Shown: positions 1 through 10,325 of the stretch, piece by piece | Layout of the letters: every line of letters starts with the position of its first letter | How positions within the stretch are numbered: position 1 is the stretch's first letter | Assembly (NCBI GenBank): GCA_947095535.1 | Contig: OX352772.1 | Span: forward strand, 221,102,628-221,166,627 | DNA length: 64,000 nt | Direction of reading: 5' to 3' | Source: Poecilobothrus nobilitatus | Taxonomy: Eukaryota > Arthropoda > Insecta > Diptera > Dolichopodidae | The notes under the pieces: model-generated | The model's database searches: none | The model's input: the letters and a program-made list of their open reading frames with translations, nothing else | Told to the model about the DNA's origin: nothing | Position numbers and translations under genes: made by a program

Positions 1-559
1 AAGATATTTCAATATTCGCTAAGCTCTGTAATATTCATAATAATATTTACTATTATAATATTTATAATACTTAGAAAATATCGTCAAAGTAATAAAATTA
101 ATACTATTAAAGAGTCCCAAACGTAGCCCAACGTAGAAAACTGGTAACCCAATAATTTTTCCGGGACGGTGTTGAGGTGTTATATACGGATTATAACTTT
201 ATAACTACAACCTCCTTCACTATAAATTTATAAATTCTTTCTTTTTATTTAAATTAAACAAGCTAATTTTCTTTGTTACGAAATTAGCTTAGATTTAATC
301 TTTTAAATAATTTAATTAACGGAGCATTTCAACACATAAATTAAACGCAAATAATTTTATGGTATCGTTTTACTGAATATCACAGAATGCTTAATGATTA
401 TTGTTGTATTTAATAAATATCACAGAATGTTTATTATGGATTTTGGGTACAGTTAATTTTTAAGTTTTAAGTATGTTCAAGTACAGTAATTATAAAAAGG
501 AAATATAATAAATGAATCTATATAAAAGCATCTAAGAAAAATTTTTTTGGGATCACATA

Positions 560-645
560 ACTGTTTAAAATTGAAAAAAAAAACTAATTTTTATGTATCA
601 TTTTCATATTATTCAAAAAAATATATAAATCTATATTATTCGCAT
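560..645 (+). repeat. Left arm of an imperfect inverted repeat
   Basis: The stretch ending in AATCTATATTATTCGCATAT reads on the opposite strand at about 1763-1860, including the ATTTTCATATT and poly-A segments. The arms lie about 1.1 kb apart and could be terminal inverted repeats of a non-autonomous DNA element or two inverted copies of one repeat. No target duplication was found at the outer ends, so the class is open. Confidence 0.55.
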
Positions 646-711
646 ATAAATATGCAGATAAATAAATTTCGCACTTTTCTTTCGAGAAAGACAAAAAAAA
701 TTTAACTTTTT

Positions 712-816
712 GTTTTAATAAATTAAAAATAATGTAAGAGTATAATGTTTTAATAAATTAAAAATAATGTAAGAGTATAATGTGTTAATAAATTAAAAAT
801 AATGTAAGTATTTAAT
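712..816. repeat. 35-bp minisatellite, three copies
   Basis: A 35-base unit beginning GTTTTAATAAATTAAAAATA starts at 712, 747 and 782. The first two copies are nearly identical and the third diverges near its end. Simple local tandem duplication. Confidence 0.9.
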
Positions 817-1577
817 CATTTGCAATGAATGTTTCGCTATTTTAATTGACTCAAATTTTTTATTTGAATAAACATGAAATGTAACATGTATAATTTAATA
901 AAATTTTCAATATTTTTTTAAATAATTCTGTATTATTATTTATTTTTAATAAGTTTTTTATATTACGATGAAATATATATGTATGTACATATTAAATTTT
1001 ATATTCTTATACATATGTACATACATATCTAGGTACGATAAGATAATTTCAATTTTATAAAACAAACGTTTATAAATATTTTTTTACTATTATTTTGTTC
1101 ATGAAGTTAGAAAGAACAAATAATATTAAAAGAAACCTGATCATCATCCGTATTAATGTCATACTTGAGAAGCGTGGTGCTCAGTTATTTAATTAAATGC
1201 AATTGTAAAAAGTAAACCCTTTTGTTTTTACTTCATTGAAATTATAATTTAAAAAAAAGAGGGTTTTTTCTGGAACTCCTAACATATTAAAACACTTTCT
1301 ATTATTAGCACTCTGATCGCAAATTACTGCCTTAACATGTCTAAATTAAAGCTGTACCTAAATTGATATTTAAAATTCTTTAAGATCTTTGCCACAACTT
1401 ATATACATATATACATTTTTTATATAATTATATGATTGATTATATGATTTTCTATGAACGTGTTGCGAACCAACAAACCCATAAAAATTGATTTTGTTTT
1501 CAATTATTTTATATGATATTTTTATAGGACATCTAGAAGACATACGTATATGATTTATGTATCTATATGCGAATAAT

Positions 1578-1762
1578 TTTTTTTAGTGCATTTCTCTGCC
1601 ACATAAATCTGAACAGGAAATTACATAGCCTTTCCTTTTCAGGCGTGGCTGTAAATGTCGTAATGGGGCATAACTCCTACGTGTGTGGGATTCGAACCCA
1701 CACTCCCTCGGTGTTTACAGCGTATTTTATACGCTCTTAACCACTAGGCCACCGAGGTCTCC
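1578..1762 (-). mobile_element. tRNA-derived SINE, copy 1, with target-site duplication
   Basis: On the - strand it starts with a tRNA-like head carrying an internal RNA polymerase III promoter: box A TGGCCTAGTGG (complement of 1741-1751) and box B GGTTCGAATCC (1688-1698). A unique body ending TGTGGCAGAGAAATGCACT follows, then a short A tail (T run on +). It is flanked by a perfect 11-bp direct repeat, ATGCGAATAAT, at 1567-1577 and 1763-1773. The region where a tRNA anticodon stem would be is replaced by an AGCGTAT/ATACGCT hairpin with a three-base loop, so it is not a functional tRNA. Copies 2 and 3 are at 41.2 and 41.5 kb. Mobilised in trans by a non-LTR element, by knowledge of SINEs. Confidence 0.92.
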
Positions 1763-1860
1763 ATGCGAATAATATAGATTTATATATATTTTTTTTGAAG
1801 ATTATCAGAAAAATATGAAAATGAAACAAACCGGTTTTTTTCAATTTCATATAAGTACAT
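1763..1860 (-). repeat. Right arm of the inverted repeat, split by a SINE
   Basis: Reverse complement of about 560-645. Its inner part continues across the SINE insertion: removing 1578-1773 joins ATCTATATGCGAATAAT to ATAGATTTATA, matching the left arm without a break. The SINE therefore landed in an existing repeat. Confidence 0.55.
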
Positions 1861-2513
1861 ATGTTTATTGAGTATGAAGCAGCTATATGATATATATAAC
1901 TATGTACATATATGCGAATAATATTATTTTATATCATATTATTCTGTAAAAATTTGTTTGAATGCAGGTTTTTGGGGTACTATATTATTTTACAGAATTT
2001 GGTTAACAAATTTTGTTCTACGTGAATACTCTATGTACTTATATGATTTCTTTATGATACTACGCCCATTTTAATATTGTTATCGATATTCGTCCTGAAA
2101 GAAATATCAAATACTCGATGCATGTTATTGAAGCGAAATGTCGATTTATCGATTATCGATATTTATCCAAGATCTTACATCACTAATGCTAAATAATTCT
2201 TATTTATTTAGAAGAAAACAAAGTGTAGTGTATGTAGTTACCGCTTTGTAAAAATTTGTAATAAGAATTATAGAATTGGTTTTGATTTTTGTGTTCAATT
2301 TGGGAAGTTAGTTTTTAATTTCCTTATTATCTATTAAATTTTTTATGCGCGTAATTATAACTTACGCATTTTTTTTATAAGAACACAATTTTTTTTGTAT
2401 ACAATATTGGTAAGTCAATTTTTATTTTGATTTCATTTTTTATAAATAACAATACAATTTTTATAGGGTACTCTTTTTCAATAATATTGTAATATTTTTT
2501 AATAAAACGAAAA
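1774..2513. other. AT-rich non-coding DNA
   Basis: No ORF, RNA gene or clear element beyond the inverted-repeat arm. A further TATGCGAATAATATT stretch near 1912 repeats the SINE target sequence, showing the target belongs to a local repeat. Confidence 0.5.
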
Positions 2514-4195
2514 ATGCCCAATCGTAAACATTTAACAAACCGGACGTAAACGTAGTCGTAAAACGTATTATATAGCCATAAGAATTATTAATACTTCTGA
2601 TTTGAATAGTACCTCTACTTCTAATTTAATTGTAGAAGCAAAAACTTCTGATGTGAATACTGCCTCTGCTTCTAATTCATATGCTGTTTTAAGTGACTCT
2701 TTTAAATCTGCTTTGAATAAAAATCCTAAAAATGTTGAGCAGGTACACGTATTATCATTGTCTTGTTCATTTTGTTCTGCTTTTCATTTTTCTTCAGAAA
2801 TTACTTCAAATAATAGAACTGCATTTAGTTTATGTTGTCAAACATAAACAAAATTTTACAACCTCTAACTTCTTCTTCCGTTTTACAATCTGTCATTGAA
2901 GGTACAAATTCAAATAATATAAACGACAAAAAAATATATAAAAATTTTCTTGAAAACATTCGCTCATATAATTCTGCATTTACCATGGTCAGTTCAAAAG
3001 CCAAAATAGAAGATTGTGTTTTGAATGGTATTTATCATTTTAAAATGCATGATGTTTTTTAACATCGCATTGGTGAATTAGTTTCAAACTATTATATTAA
3101 TTCTAGGTATGCATAGTTATACTTCTACGATGTAGATGCTGCTCTGCAATTTAGAATGCGTTAAAGTGCAAACTGTCAGTGTGATTTAAAAATAATGCGT
3201 GAATTGGCCAATCATTTACAATTAGTTAATCCATTTATTAAATCATTTAAAACAATGTCCGATCTTAACCAGAATAATTAAAATAATACCAGTACCCAAA
3301 TTCAAATGTATAGTACATTTAATCAAGAAAACGATCAAAGGCATTACAACAATGCAGTTAAAACTGACGTTGCAACAATTTTTAGATCTGAAGATGGTAC
3401 TCCACCAGGCGACCATAATTTAATTACTTTTTTTGAAATTCCAGTGAAATACGACATGTTTCTATTCTCAATTCTTCCCTTGATGTCCAAAAGTATGTAA
3501 AACCCGCATTATTCATTACAATGACATGTAATCCAAATTGGCCTGAAATTATTAGTAATTTAGCACCCTGTGAATTTACTAATTTTCACCCAGATATTAT
3601 TGTTCGAGTTTTCCATTAAAAATTAAAAAGTTGTTAATTATAGATTGTTTAATCAAAAAACAGGTAGTGATCTTGACAACCGTTACGTTGTACCATATAA
3701 TTCGAATTTGTTGACTAAGTTTGATTGTCATTTGAATGTTGAAGTATGTACGACTGTAGAAAGTGTTAAATATGTGTATAAGTATATTTATAAGGGTTAT
3801 GACTGTGCAACTGTACGATTTGTTTGAGTAAATGAAAATAATGGAATGAATGAAGAGGTTGTTAATTATGATGAAATTGAATCTTTTTTGAATGGTCGAT
3901 ATGTTGGCTCTATTGAAGCTGCCTGGCGAATCTTCGAGTATGAAATGCACTATCAAACCCACATTTCTGTTCGACTTGATTGCAATTTGCCTAATGCCCA
4001 AAACGTGTACTTTACAGAAGGAAGTGAAGAACAAATCGGGTTAAACCCACATCAAACTAAACTGCTAGCTTTTTCGAATTAAATGTTAATGATCCTTTTG
4101 CTAATAATTTATTATATACCGAAATTCCTTATCATTATATGGAATGAACAGCGTAAGCTTTGGGTAAGAAGAAAAATAATACTGATAAAAGAATT
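2514..4195 (+). pseudogene. Decayed Helitron Rep/helicase gene, N-terminal half
   Basis: Open fragments in changing frames carry the Helitron-like N-terminal region in the right order. A Cys-rich stretch with CSFCSAFHFSSE is near 2770. A segment with YNSAFTMVSSKAKIE is at 2980-3010, and MRELANHLQLVNPF is near 3195. FITMTCNPNWPEI is near 3510, the residue context of the Helitron replication-initiator domain. VVPYNSNLLTKFDCHLNVEV and YKYIYKGYDCA are at 3690-3810. RYVGSIEAAWRIFEYEMH is at 3897-3950, and EIPYHYIWNEQRKLW is at 4115-4165. The downstream helicase part is absent, and at least five stops or frameshifts break the gene. Family knowledge: Helitrons move by rolling-circle replication using this protein. 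Inert relic. Confidence 0.93.
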
Positions 4196-4683
4196 TCCAT
4201 TTTTATATGCAATTGTATTTTGATAACATTTTGGTTAATGATCACATATGTATGGAAATTACATTGTAGAACGATACTAGGTCAATATATTGTATTGCAT
4301 TTTTGTTCCAAAAAAAATCTATGTCACAAAGGAATAAATTAATAGTTTTAATTCTTTAATTACATTTACATTATTTTTATTTTCTAATACAATTTCATCA
4401 AATGTTGTTTTATTTTTAAAATTATAGGTTTGATGATAAAAAAATCTTTCTTCAATCTTAAATTTTAAATTTGAAAAAAAAAAAATTATCTACTATTCCA
4501 TTATATTTAATGTGCAATTACTAAAATAAATAAAAACATGGTTTGATACAAGTATATTTCTATTATCACATGATTGATTTATATAGAGTCTTTCAAATTG
4601 AGTTTTTAAAAGTAAGTACTTAAAAGACATAGAATTTGAATTGAAACTGGAAAATTTTTTATTTATTTTTGAAGTACAATGTT

Positions 4684-5065
4684 TGCCATTTATACTCTGA
4701 AAATGATATCTCCCATGTGACCACCTCTTGCGTCTCTACAGTACCTGATTCTTTTATCAAAATTTTCGGTCACATTCTGGCATAGTTGCGGCTTTATCTC
4801 ACCAATAACTCGAATAATTTCTGCTTTCAATGCTTCAACGTTTCGAGGATTATACTTGCAGACCTGTCCTTTCACATAGTTCCAGAGAAAGAAGTCTAAC
4901 GGTGTCAAATCGCAGTATCTTGAAGGCCAGGAGCAATTCTTGTGTAAATTGAACTTTCTAGGTCTTCAACGCTAAATCTTTGTCCATAATACGCCATACA
5001 GTTGACTCAGAAAGTCCCAATTGTTGTGAACATCGGCAAAATGACATGGTGGCTGATTTAATTTT
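4684..5065 (-). pseudogene. Internally deleted Tc1/mariner-like transposase
   Basis: Reading on -, a helix-turn-helix segment (QQLGLSESTVWRIMDKDL, about 5030-4970) is followed within 50 bases by the C-terminal catalytic end: WPSRYCDLTPLDFFLW near 4930-4880, then an open stretch to a stop at 4690 ending GGHMGDIIF. The SPDLTPLDFFLW-type motif is the family's mark and includes the third catalytic acid of the DDE/D triad. The roughly 200 residues normally between DNA-binding and C-terminal regions, including the first two catalytic acids, are missing. This is an internal-deletion derivative, and a TAG ends the helix-turn-helix part. No inverted terminal repeats were identified. Confidence 0.88.
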
Positions 5066-5264
5066 TGTGGAATTTTAATTGCCAGTAATAATGAAATTTC
5101 TTTAAACTGGGCTAGATCTAATTTTAGGCGTTGTAATTTATGAAAGTCTATGTGACAATGTTCTATTTATTTTTTTGTTAATTTATTTGGGTGTATAATT
5201 CCGTGTTCAATACGAGTAGAAGCCAATTATCTTATTATCTGTATTAATTTTTTTTTTTATAAAT

Positions 5265-5720
5265 TGAATTTTGAAAAGTAAGTATAAATTTTGTTAGTTA
5301 AGAATATTTTCTAAAAAGTTTATTTGATTTAAAACTATTTTTCTATAATTTTCTATAATTGTTTTAATTTGATTTATTGTATGAAATTGATTATTAATGT
5401 TCAATTGTTCGTTATGATTTGTAATTAATAAATGGTAGTTTTGATCTATTAATTATAAATGTTTTTCTATATTTTGTCGGTCTTATTCATCCATTTTTCC
5501 AAATAATCAATTAACATAACACCGATGCCGTTTATTAATCCACGTTTTAAAATTCTTGTGGGTAAAATGGTTTTTAGTTTATTTGCAATTTCAAGATTTC
5601 TCTTTCTTGTTATTCTAGTATATATTTTGCTTTAGTTGAAATGTTTTCAAGTAAATCCAAAATTTCAACTGGATGAATAATATGTATGACAATATCGGTT
5701 TGAGTAACTAAATCTTCTTT
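5265..5720 (-). pseudogene. Envelope-like (F-protein/errantivirus type) fragment
   Basis: On -, two neighbouring open segments (about 5718-5600 and 5600-5475) resemble the ectodomain part of insect retroelement envelope proteins related to baculovirus F. The best mark is a basic-then-hydrophobic junction around 5550, KRGLINGIG, like the cleavage and fusion-peptide boundary of that family. A helical stretch lies on each side, and more Asn/Ile-rich coding-like sequence follows to about 5270. No gag or pol is adjacent. Both ends and the internal frame changes show it cannot encode a full protein. The call rests on motif context rather than an alignment, so it could be a chance resemblance. Confidence 0.45.
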
Positions 5721-5735
5721 ATCTATTATTTATAT

Positions 5736-5785
5736 ATATATTTTTATTTATTTATTTTATTTATTTATTTATTCATTTCTCAAAA
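5736..5785. repeat. TATTTATT low-complexity tract
   Basis: A run of TTTATTTATTTATTTATT-type units. It may be the reversed A-rich tail of a retroelement, since a conspicuous AGAGCTCTGTGAAGCTCGTACAGAG sequence follows at about 5786-5810, but no coding remnant supports that. Confidence 0.6.
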
Positions 5786-5789
5786 AGAG

Positions 5790-6740
5790 CTCTGTGAAGC
5801 TCGTACAGAGTGTATACATTTTTTTTTTTATCAAATTCACTTAAATTCAAATCAGTGCAATAATAATATTAAAATAGGCTTAAATCTAGATATTATATTT
5901 TAATCTTGTAATTAACAAAAAACAAAAGCAAAAAAAACAAAACAGAAAATAAAAAAAAAAAAGAAAGAACGAGATGTTATTTTAAGTTATATACATAATA
6001 AAATTATTTAGTACTTTAAGTTCATTGTTAAAAAAAAATAAAAGAAAAATAGGAAAACAGAACAAACTAATTTGTTAATATTTTGAAATATATAACAGTT
6101 TACATTGTTTTTTAAATTGATTTCTGGATAAATTTTGTATATTTATATTTATAATATATATATTTTGTATATATATAAAATTTGAATGGTCTTTTAATAT
6201 TTGTCAAATGTACATTATCTAATTTTATTTTTTTGTATTTATGTCGTTTTTAACTGCCTTGTGCTTTGTATTTTGTGACAAAAGCTGTCGACCTAGTTTC
6301 ATTATAGTTTTCCCCAAATTTATTAAGTTTTACTAGATATTTCAGTAATTTTATATTTAGGCTTTTAACTTGTTATAAGTTTCTCGTATATCCAAGTGAG
6401 AGCTTTTTTTAACGTGTTAAAATTTCCCGAATTTGGTTCTAGGCTTTAAATCATTTTATAGATTTATGATGGTTCTACTTCTGGTTTGTACCTTAATTTT
6501 AGTATGGCTTTAACGTCTGGAAATTGGATGGATTTGGCACTTTATTTATGATGGAAAGTTTTGCTTCTCGCTGGATTCTATAAAAAAAAAACTGTTAGAA
6601 AAAAAATAGAATCAATTAATGTTTTCTGATCTGCGTTTTTTATAATTGATACTTGGTATTCTACATTGCTAATGGAGAAGTTAAGCCTAAGGAGTTACAT
6701 CTCCTTTTCCGGTGAATGTTGACATAAACTTAACGGTTTT
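5790..6740. other. AT-rich DNA, nothing identified
   Basis: A/T runs and short open stretches only. Weakly coding-like sequence on - at 6280-6560 has frequent stops and matches no family I recognise. Confidence 0.4.
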
Positions 6741-6784
6741 ATGAATAAGTGATGCCATTGCTGTTGAGTTCGGTGGAGCTGTAA

Positions 6785-7185
6785 TTGGATTTAACTCCGA
6801 CACGATTTTAGATAGGAACTTGCAATTTTAAGATAAGAAAGCACTTTTCGGTATTAGGGGTCAAAAATTGAAAATTTGCTTTTGTTAGACACCTGTAACT
6901 TAAACACCTGTGCAAGTTTTCTTCAGCAAGACATAAAAATTAAAGCTTCAATAATATATGTTTACGTATGTTAATGATTTTTCTTAGTTATATAGCGTTT
7001 TTCTTAGTTATATAGCCCCTTAAAATTGCAAAAAGTCCTTTGTTCACATTTTTTCTTATTATATGACATTTTTAAATTTTGGTGCAGTCACAATTCCAAA
7101 CAATTCTAAGTTTGTATCATCTTTTGGAAATGCGCGCTTTTAAAAACCATTGGTTTATATTCTGCCTTGTTTTCAGTTATAACAA
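6785..7185 (+). repeat. Dispersed non-coding repeat, + copy
   Basis: Runs from CTCCGACACGATTTTAGAT through CACCTGTAACTTAAACACCTG and GACATAAAAATTAAAGCTTC to TAAAAACCATTGGTTTA. The same order recurs at 58245-58670 (closest match) and 57770-58000, and in part at 15540-15700 and 21640-21860. No ORF. Probably part of a non-autonomous element. Confidence 0.8.
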
Positions 7186-7387
7186 CTCGATGAAATTCAA
7201 GATATTAATCGCTGGAATATGGCCATTGAACACCGTTTAAACCGAGATTTTTTCATTGAAAGATCGACGAATCAAAATCTGTGCCATCTCAGATTAATAT
7301 ATTCCATTCTTTTGTAATATTTCAAATTTAATTAACAAAACATTGTTACAAAATAATTTATTGTTATAATTTGAGTTTTTTTTTCAG

Positions 7388-7481
7388 AGATCTTAAATGT
7401 TTGCGGAATACAATTCACATCAACCTATTTCTTACGTACATTCTTTCAGCAACTTTATGGATCTTAACACTTCTATTCCAG
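7388..7481 (+). CDS. Class B1 GPCR exon (TM2 region), DH44/CRF-receptor-like
   Basis: Acceptor AG at 7386-7387 after a long T tract, donor GT at 7482. The exon starts with the last base of an Arg codon and then reads [19 protein letters not shown] and onward to a Gln at 7479-7481. LRNTIHxNLF with its conserved histidine is the class B transmembrane-2 signature; a hydrophobic helix follows. Family knowledge: these are plasma-membrane receptors for peptide hormones, coupling mainly to Gs, and the insect DH44/CRF-like branch controls fluid secretion and feeding. The exon joins in frame with 7566-7663 across an 84-bp intron. Exons for the hormone-binding domain and TM1 are not seen upstream within the window. 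Confidence 0.88.
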
Positions 7482-7565
7482 GTTGGTATTAATATTAAAT
7501 TTGTACAATTATATTTTTTTCCTTTTGTTAAATTATACTTTTAATTTTTCCTTATATTTTTGCAG

Positions 7566-7663
7566 ATGTCCGAAAAGCCTGGAGCTTTTAGTTGCGGAAT
7601 TCTTGTTCTGCTTTATCACTACTTTCAACTGACAAATTTTTTCTGGATGTTAGTAGAAGGTCT
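7566..7663 (+). CDS. Class B1 GPCR exon (extracellular loop 1 and TM3)
   Basis: Acceptor AG at 7564-7565 follows CTTATATTTTTG; donor is CT|GTAAGGT at 7664. The exon is in phase with the previous one and leaves two bases (CT) of a Leu codon, as expected for the class B motif VEGLY. It encodes the conserved TM3-start cysteine (AFSC) that bonds to extracellular loop 2, and YFQLTNFFWMLVEG, the class B TM3 signature. Both splice sites are canonical and no lesion is visible, so this part of the gene looks functional. TM4 onward is not found downstream; later exons may be beyond long transposon-filled introns. Assignment to the DH44 rather than another class B receptor is inference from the LRNTIH/LTNFFWM wording. 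Confidence 0.9.
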
Positions 7664-7889
7664 GTAAGGTTACTTAAATTAAATAAATGTTATATCAGAT
7701 TAAATATTATATAATATATCGCAGTAAAAGTAATAATTTTATTTGTCCATTTCTGTTCAACATAAAGCTTATGCAAATATCATTATAAAATTATTAACGA
7801 GTCGCTTCTTCAACACATTCTTAAGAAACCAACTAGGGTTATGCGCCATAACAAGAATTAAGTTACACACTATAATTAAAAGTTTTTGA

Positions 7890-8190
7890 AATTGTATTTA
7901 GCACATTTCGAAAAAAAATTTGAAAAAATGAGCCTATTAGTTTCACTTTGGCCGTCTGTCTGTTTACACTCTTAAAGGTAGAGAAAGCTAATTTTAACCA
8001 TGAGCAGGTCTCATAAAAAAATTAATTTTAGAGAACAACTTTTTCATATAGACACATCCATTTCCAATCTACAGCCTCTTAAACTTTAAAAAAGCCCTAT
8101 TTTTAAATGTGTAAATCTCAGGTTCTGCTTAACATTTTTCCAATTTGAAAACGTCGACAGAACATTTTTTACCTTTATAAATCAATATCA
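7890..8190 (+). repeat. Dispersed repeat unit with GTCTGTCTGTTTACA block
   Basis: AAAATGAGCCTATTAGTTTCACT, a short GTCTGTCTG block and CTACAGCCTCTTAAACTT match 57373-57650 closely and 16905-17140 less well. Non-coding. It lies about 230 bases downstream of the second receptor exon, so it probably sits in that gene's intron. Confidence 0.75.
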
Positions 8191-8225
8191 AAATTATACA
8201 ATTTAATATACAAATTTTTTTTTTT

Positions 8226-8668
8226 GTAGGTTCCCCATAGGTAGCAATTTGTAGGTTCCCCATTTTTTTTGGTTGAGTTCCGACCAAAACTTCGGGTAGC
8301 TGCCGAACAACTAACTTTTAGATCTCCACAATTTTTTTGAAATAGAGCCATTTAAATGTAACTGCTGATAGATATCATAAAAATATTAATTTTATGTTAA
8401 TATTAATTTTTCTGTAGCCCCACTCATTAAGGAGCTACAGCCCCCCAAAGCCCCAAAAATCTCTACATTTAAATTCTTATAACACAAGTTTTATAAGGTA
8501 CATCTTCAATCTGAAAATTCCAAATGATAGGTGCTATTATGAGCTTTACAAACATGTATATAATAAATATATACTTGTGCTATACGGTGTCTTAATTTAC
8601 CGTTATGCGAAACTGAATTATTGCAAAATCCTTTAACCCTTCTATGTTAAGCTTAAACAGGCCGCTGC
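8226..8668 (+). repeat. Fragment of the 1.7-kb dispersed repeat
   Basis: Reads as the reverse complement of 28540-28980 and 24620-24965: CGAACAACTAACTTTTAGAT, ATAAAAATATTAATTTTATG, GCTACAGCCCCCCAAAG and TATACGGTGTCTTAATTTAC occur in order. It abuts a truncated retrotransposon at about 8690. Confidence 0.8.
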
Positions 8669-8689
8669 AGTGTTAGATTTTTTTTCAAA

Positions 8690-10325
8690 ACCATATTGGT
8701 CTTCATTCAAAATATTACTATTAGTTAAAAACGTTTCCAACCGCGTTTTAATTATAATTTCAAAATTTTTGAAAAAGCACTAAGTATAGACACTGGGCGA
8801 TAGTTATTTCGGTTTCTTTCACTTCCACTCTTAAATATTGGTATTACTATTGCACTTTTTAGTGAAGTTGGGAAAACAGAAGTTTCAAACATCATATTAA
8901 TGAATTTGACCAACATAGGAGTTAAATTATTAGCAAATTTTTTGATAAACTTTGTTGAAATACGGTCATTACCAATTGCAGCTGCAGATCTTAACGAGTT
9001 TATTACCCTATTAACCTCGTCATTATTAGTTGGTATGAACTGAAATTGCTCATATATATTTCTGGAAAAACTACTTCACAAAATTGGGTCTTCAGAAATG
9101 TTAATTTCAGTTGTGACATTAACAAAGAATTTATTCATTATATTCGCTATGTCTTGCTTGTTTTTAATATTTTCATTGCCATTCTCGATTTCATTAATGC
9201 TAGGAGAAGAAGCATTTTTATTAAACATTATCAGTCTATAGATATTCCATAGTTTTTTACTATTATTAGGATCGGCAGATAATTTATTAGAGAAATATTG
9301 TTTTGGCCTGCAATACTAATTTCTCTACTTTATTTTTGTATTTGTAATATAGCTCTTCTATATGCTTATTATTTGGATACTTTCGTTTGAATTTTAAATA
9401 AGAATCTCTTATTTTCATTTCATTGACTATATGATCTGTTATCCACACTGTTTTCTTTTTACTGTTTCTTATATGAATTATTTTTGTATATTTGTTTATA
9501 AACGAGGTTAATTCACTAATAAAGCAGTCAAAATTATTGTGTGTGTTTTTGTAGCCCAAAAATAATCATTTGCAATTTTCTCCTAATCAACAACTGTTTT
9601 AAATTAAGTAATTTTCTCTTTGTATGGTTTTTTATCTAAACTTATTAAAAACATTTGGTGATCAGACATAGAGGTGTCAATTACATGAAAAAAATACTGT
9701 TTCTGCACAATATCTGTAATAATATGATCTATTATTGTCTTAGAAGTAGTTCCCATTCTTGAGCGAACACCTCTGTGACTTTATTATAAATTATGAAGCC
9801 GTTAGCTAAAAGCATATTGCAATAACTTATGACATCATAACTCTTTTTATTTAATAAATTTAGTTTAAAATCTCCTAGGACTATAGACTGCCTAAATTTA
9901 GTTGTAATGTCATCTAACTTATCAATCAATTAATCTAACTTTGTTTTCTGAGATCTATATATTGCAAAAATATTAATATTTTCTTTCATTAACTTAATAC
10001 CTAAAAAGTCTGAATTTTGAATTTTATCTTCGAAAAGTATACAGCTACTTAGGTATTCCCTGACATAGATAGCAACTCCCCCATACGCATTTTCTCTATT
10101 TGAAAAGTAACCAATGAAGCCCGGTAAGTTAAAAAATTTATTTTCTTTAAGCCAAATTTCTGTCAACACGACAATATGAACTTCACAACCATAATTACTT
10201 AATTAAGACTTTGTATATTACCTATTGTTTTTCAATAATTTTTCTCTATTTCTTTTTGATCTGCCCTTGTATAATGACAAACTTTTATGTTGCTGTTTAT
10301 ATTCTCTATATCATGACCCATCATA
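8690..10325 (-). pseudogene. Non-LTR retrotransposon ORF2 fragment (endonuclease to early RT)
   Basis: On -, an endonuclease/exonuclease/phosphatase domain comes first: CEVHIVVLTEIWLKE (about 10175-10140), NAYGGVAIYVREYL (about 10100-10040), and SIVLGDFKLNLLN near 9870, the GDFN catalytic motif. A linker follows (9559-9287), then the start of reverse transcriptase: RSAAAIGNDRISTKFIKKF near 8960 and NNYRPVSILSAFSKI near 8810-8765. The YADD box and everything after it are missing; the copy stops at about 8690 against a dispersed repeat. Loss of the 3' half is unusual for non-LTR elements, which normally lose the 5' end, and implies later deletion. Jockey/CR1-like by wording; clade not certain. 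Confidence 0.9.

Larger units (their letters stand above)
1..1577. other. AT-rich non-coding DNA with no recognisable gene
   Basis: Long A/T runs and no ORF of note on either strand. Contains a 35-bp tandem triplet (712-816) and the left arm of an inverted repeat (about 560-645), both listed separately. Probably intronic or intergenic; nothing here identifies which. Confidence 0.6.

Noticed and set aside
1680..1760. tRNA gene on -, and similar ones at 41190 and 41480
   Set aside because: Promoter boxes fit, but the anticodon arm is a three-base-loop hairpin, a non-tRNA body and A tail follow, and target duplications flank two copies. They are SINEs.
3597..4034. 145-aa ORF on - over the Helitron
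   Set aside because: The + strand carries the recognised Helitron Rep words; this is its antisense.
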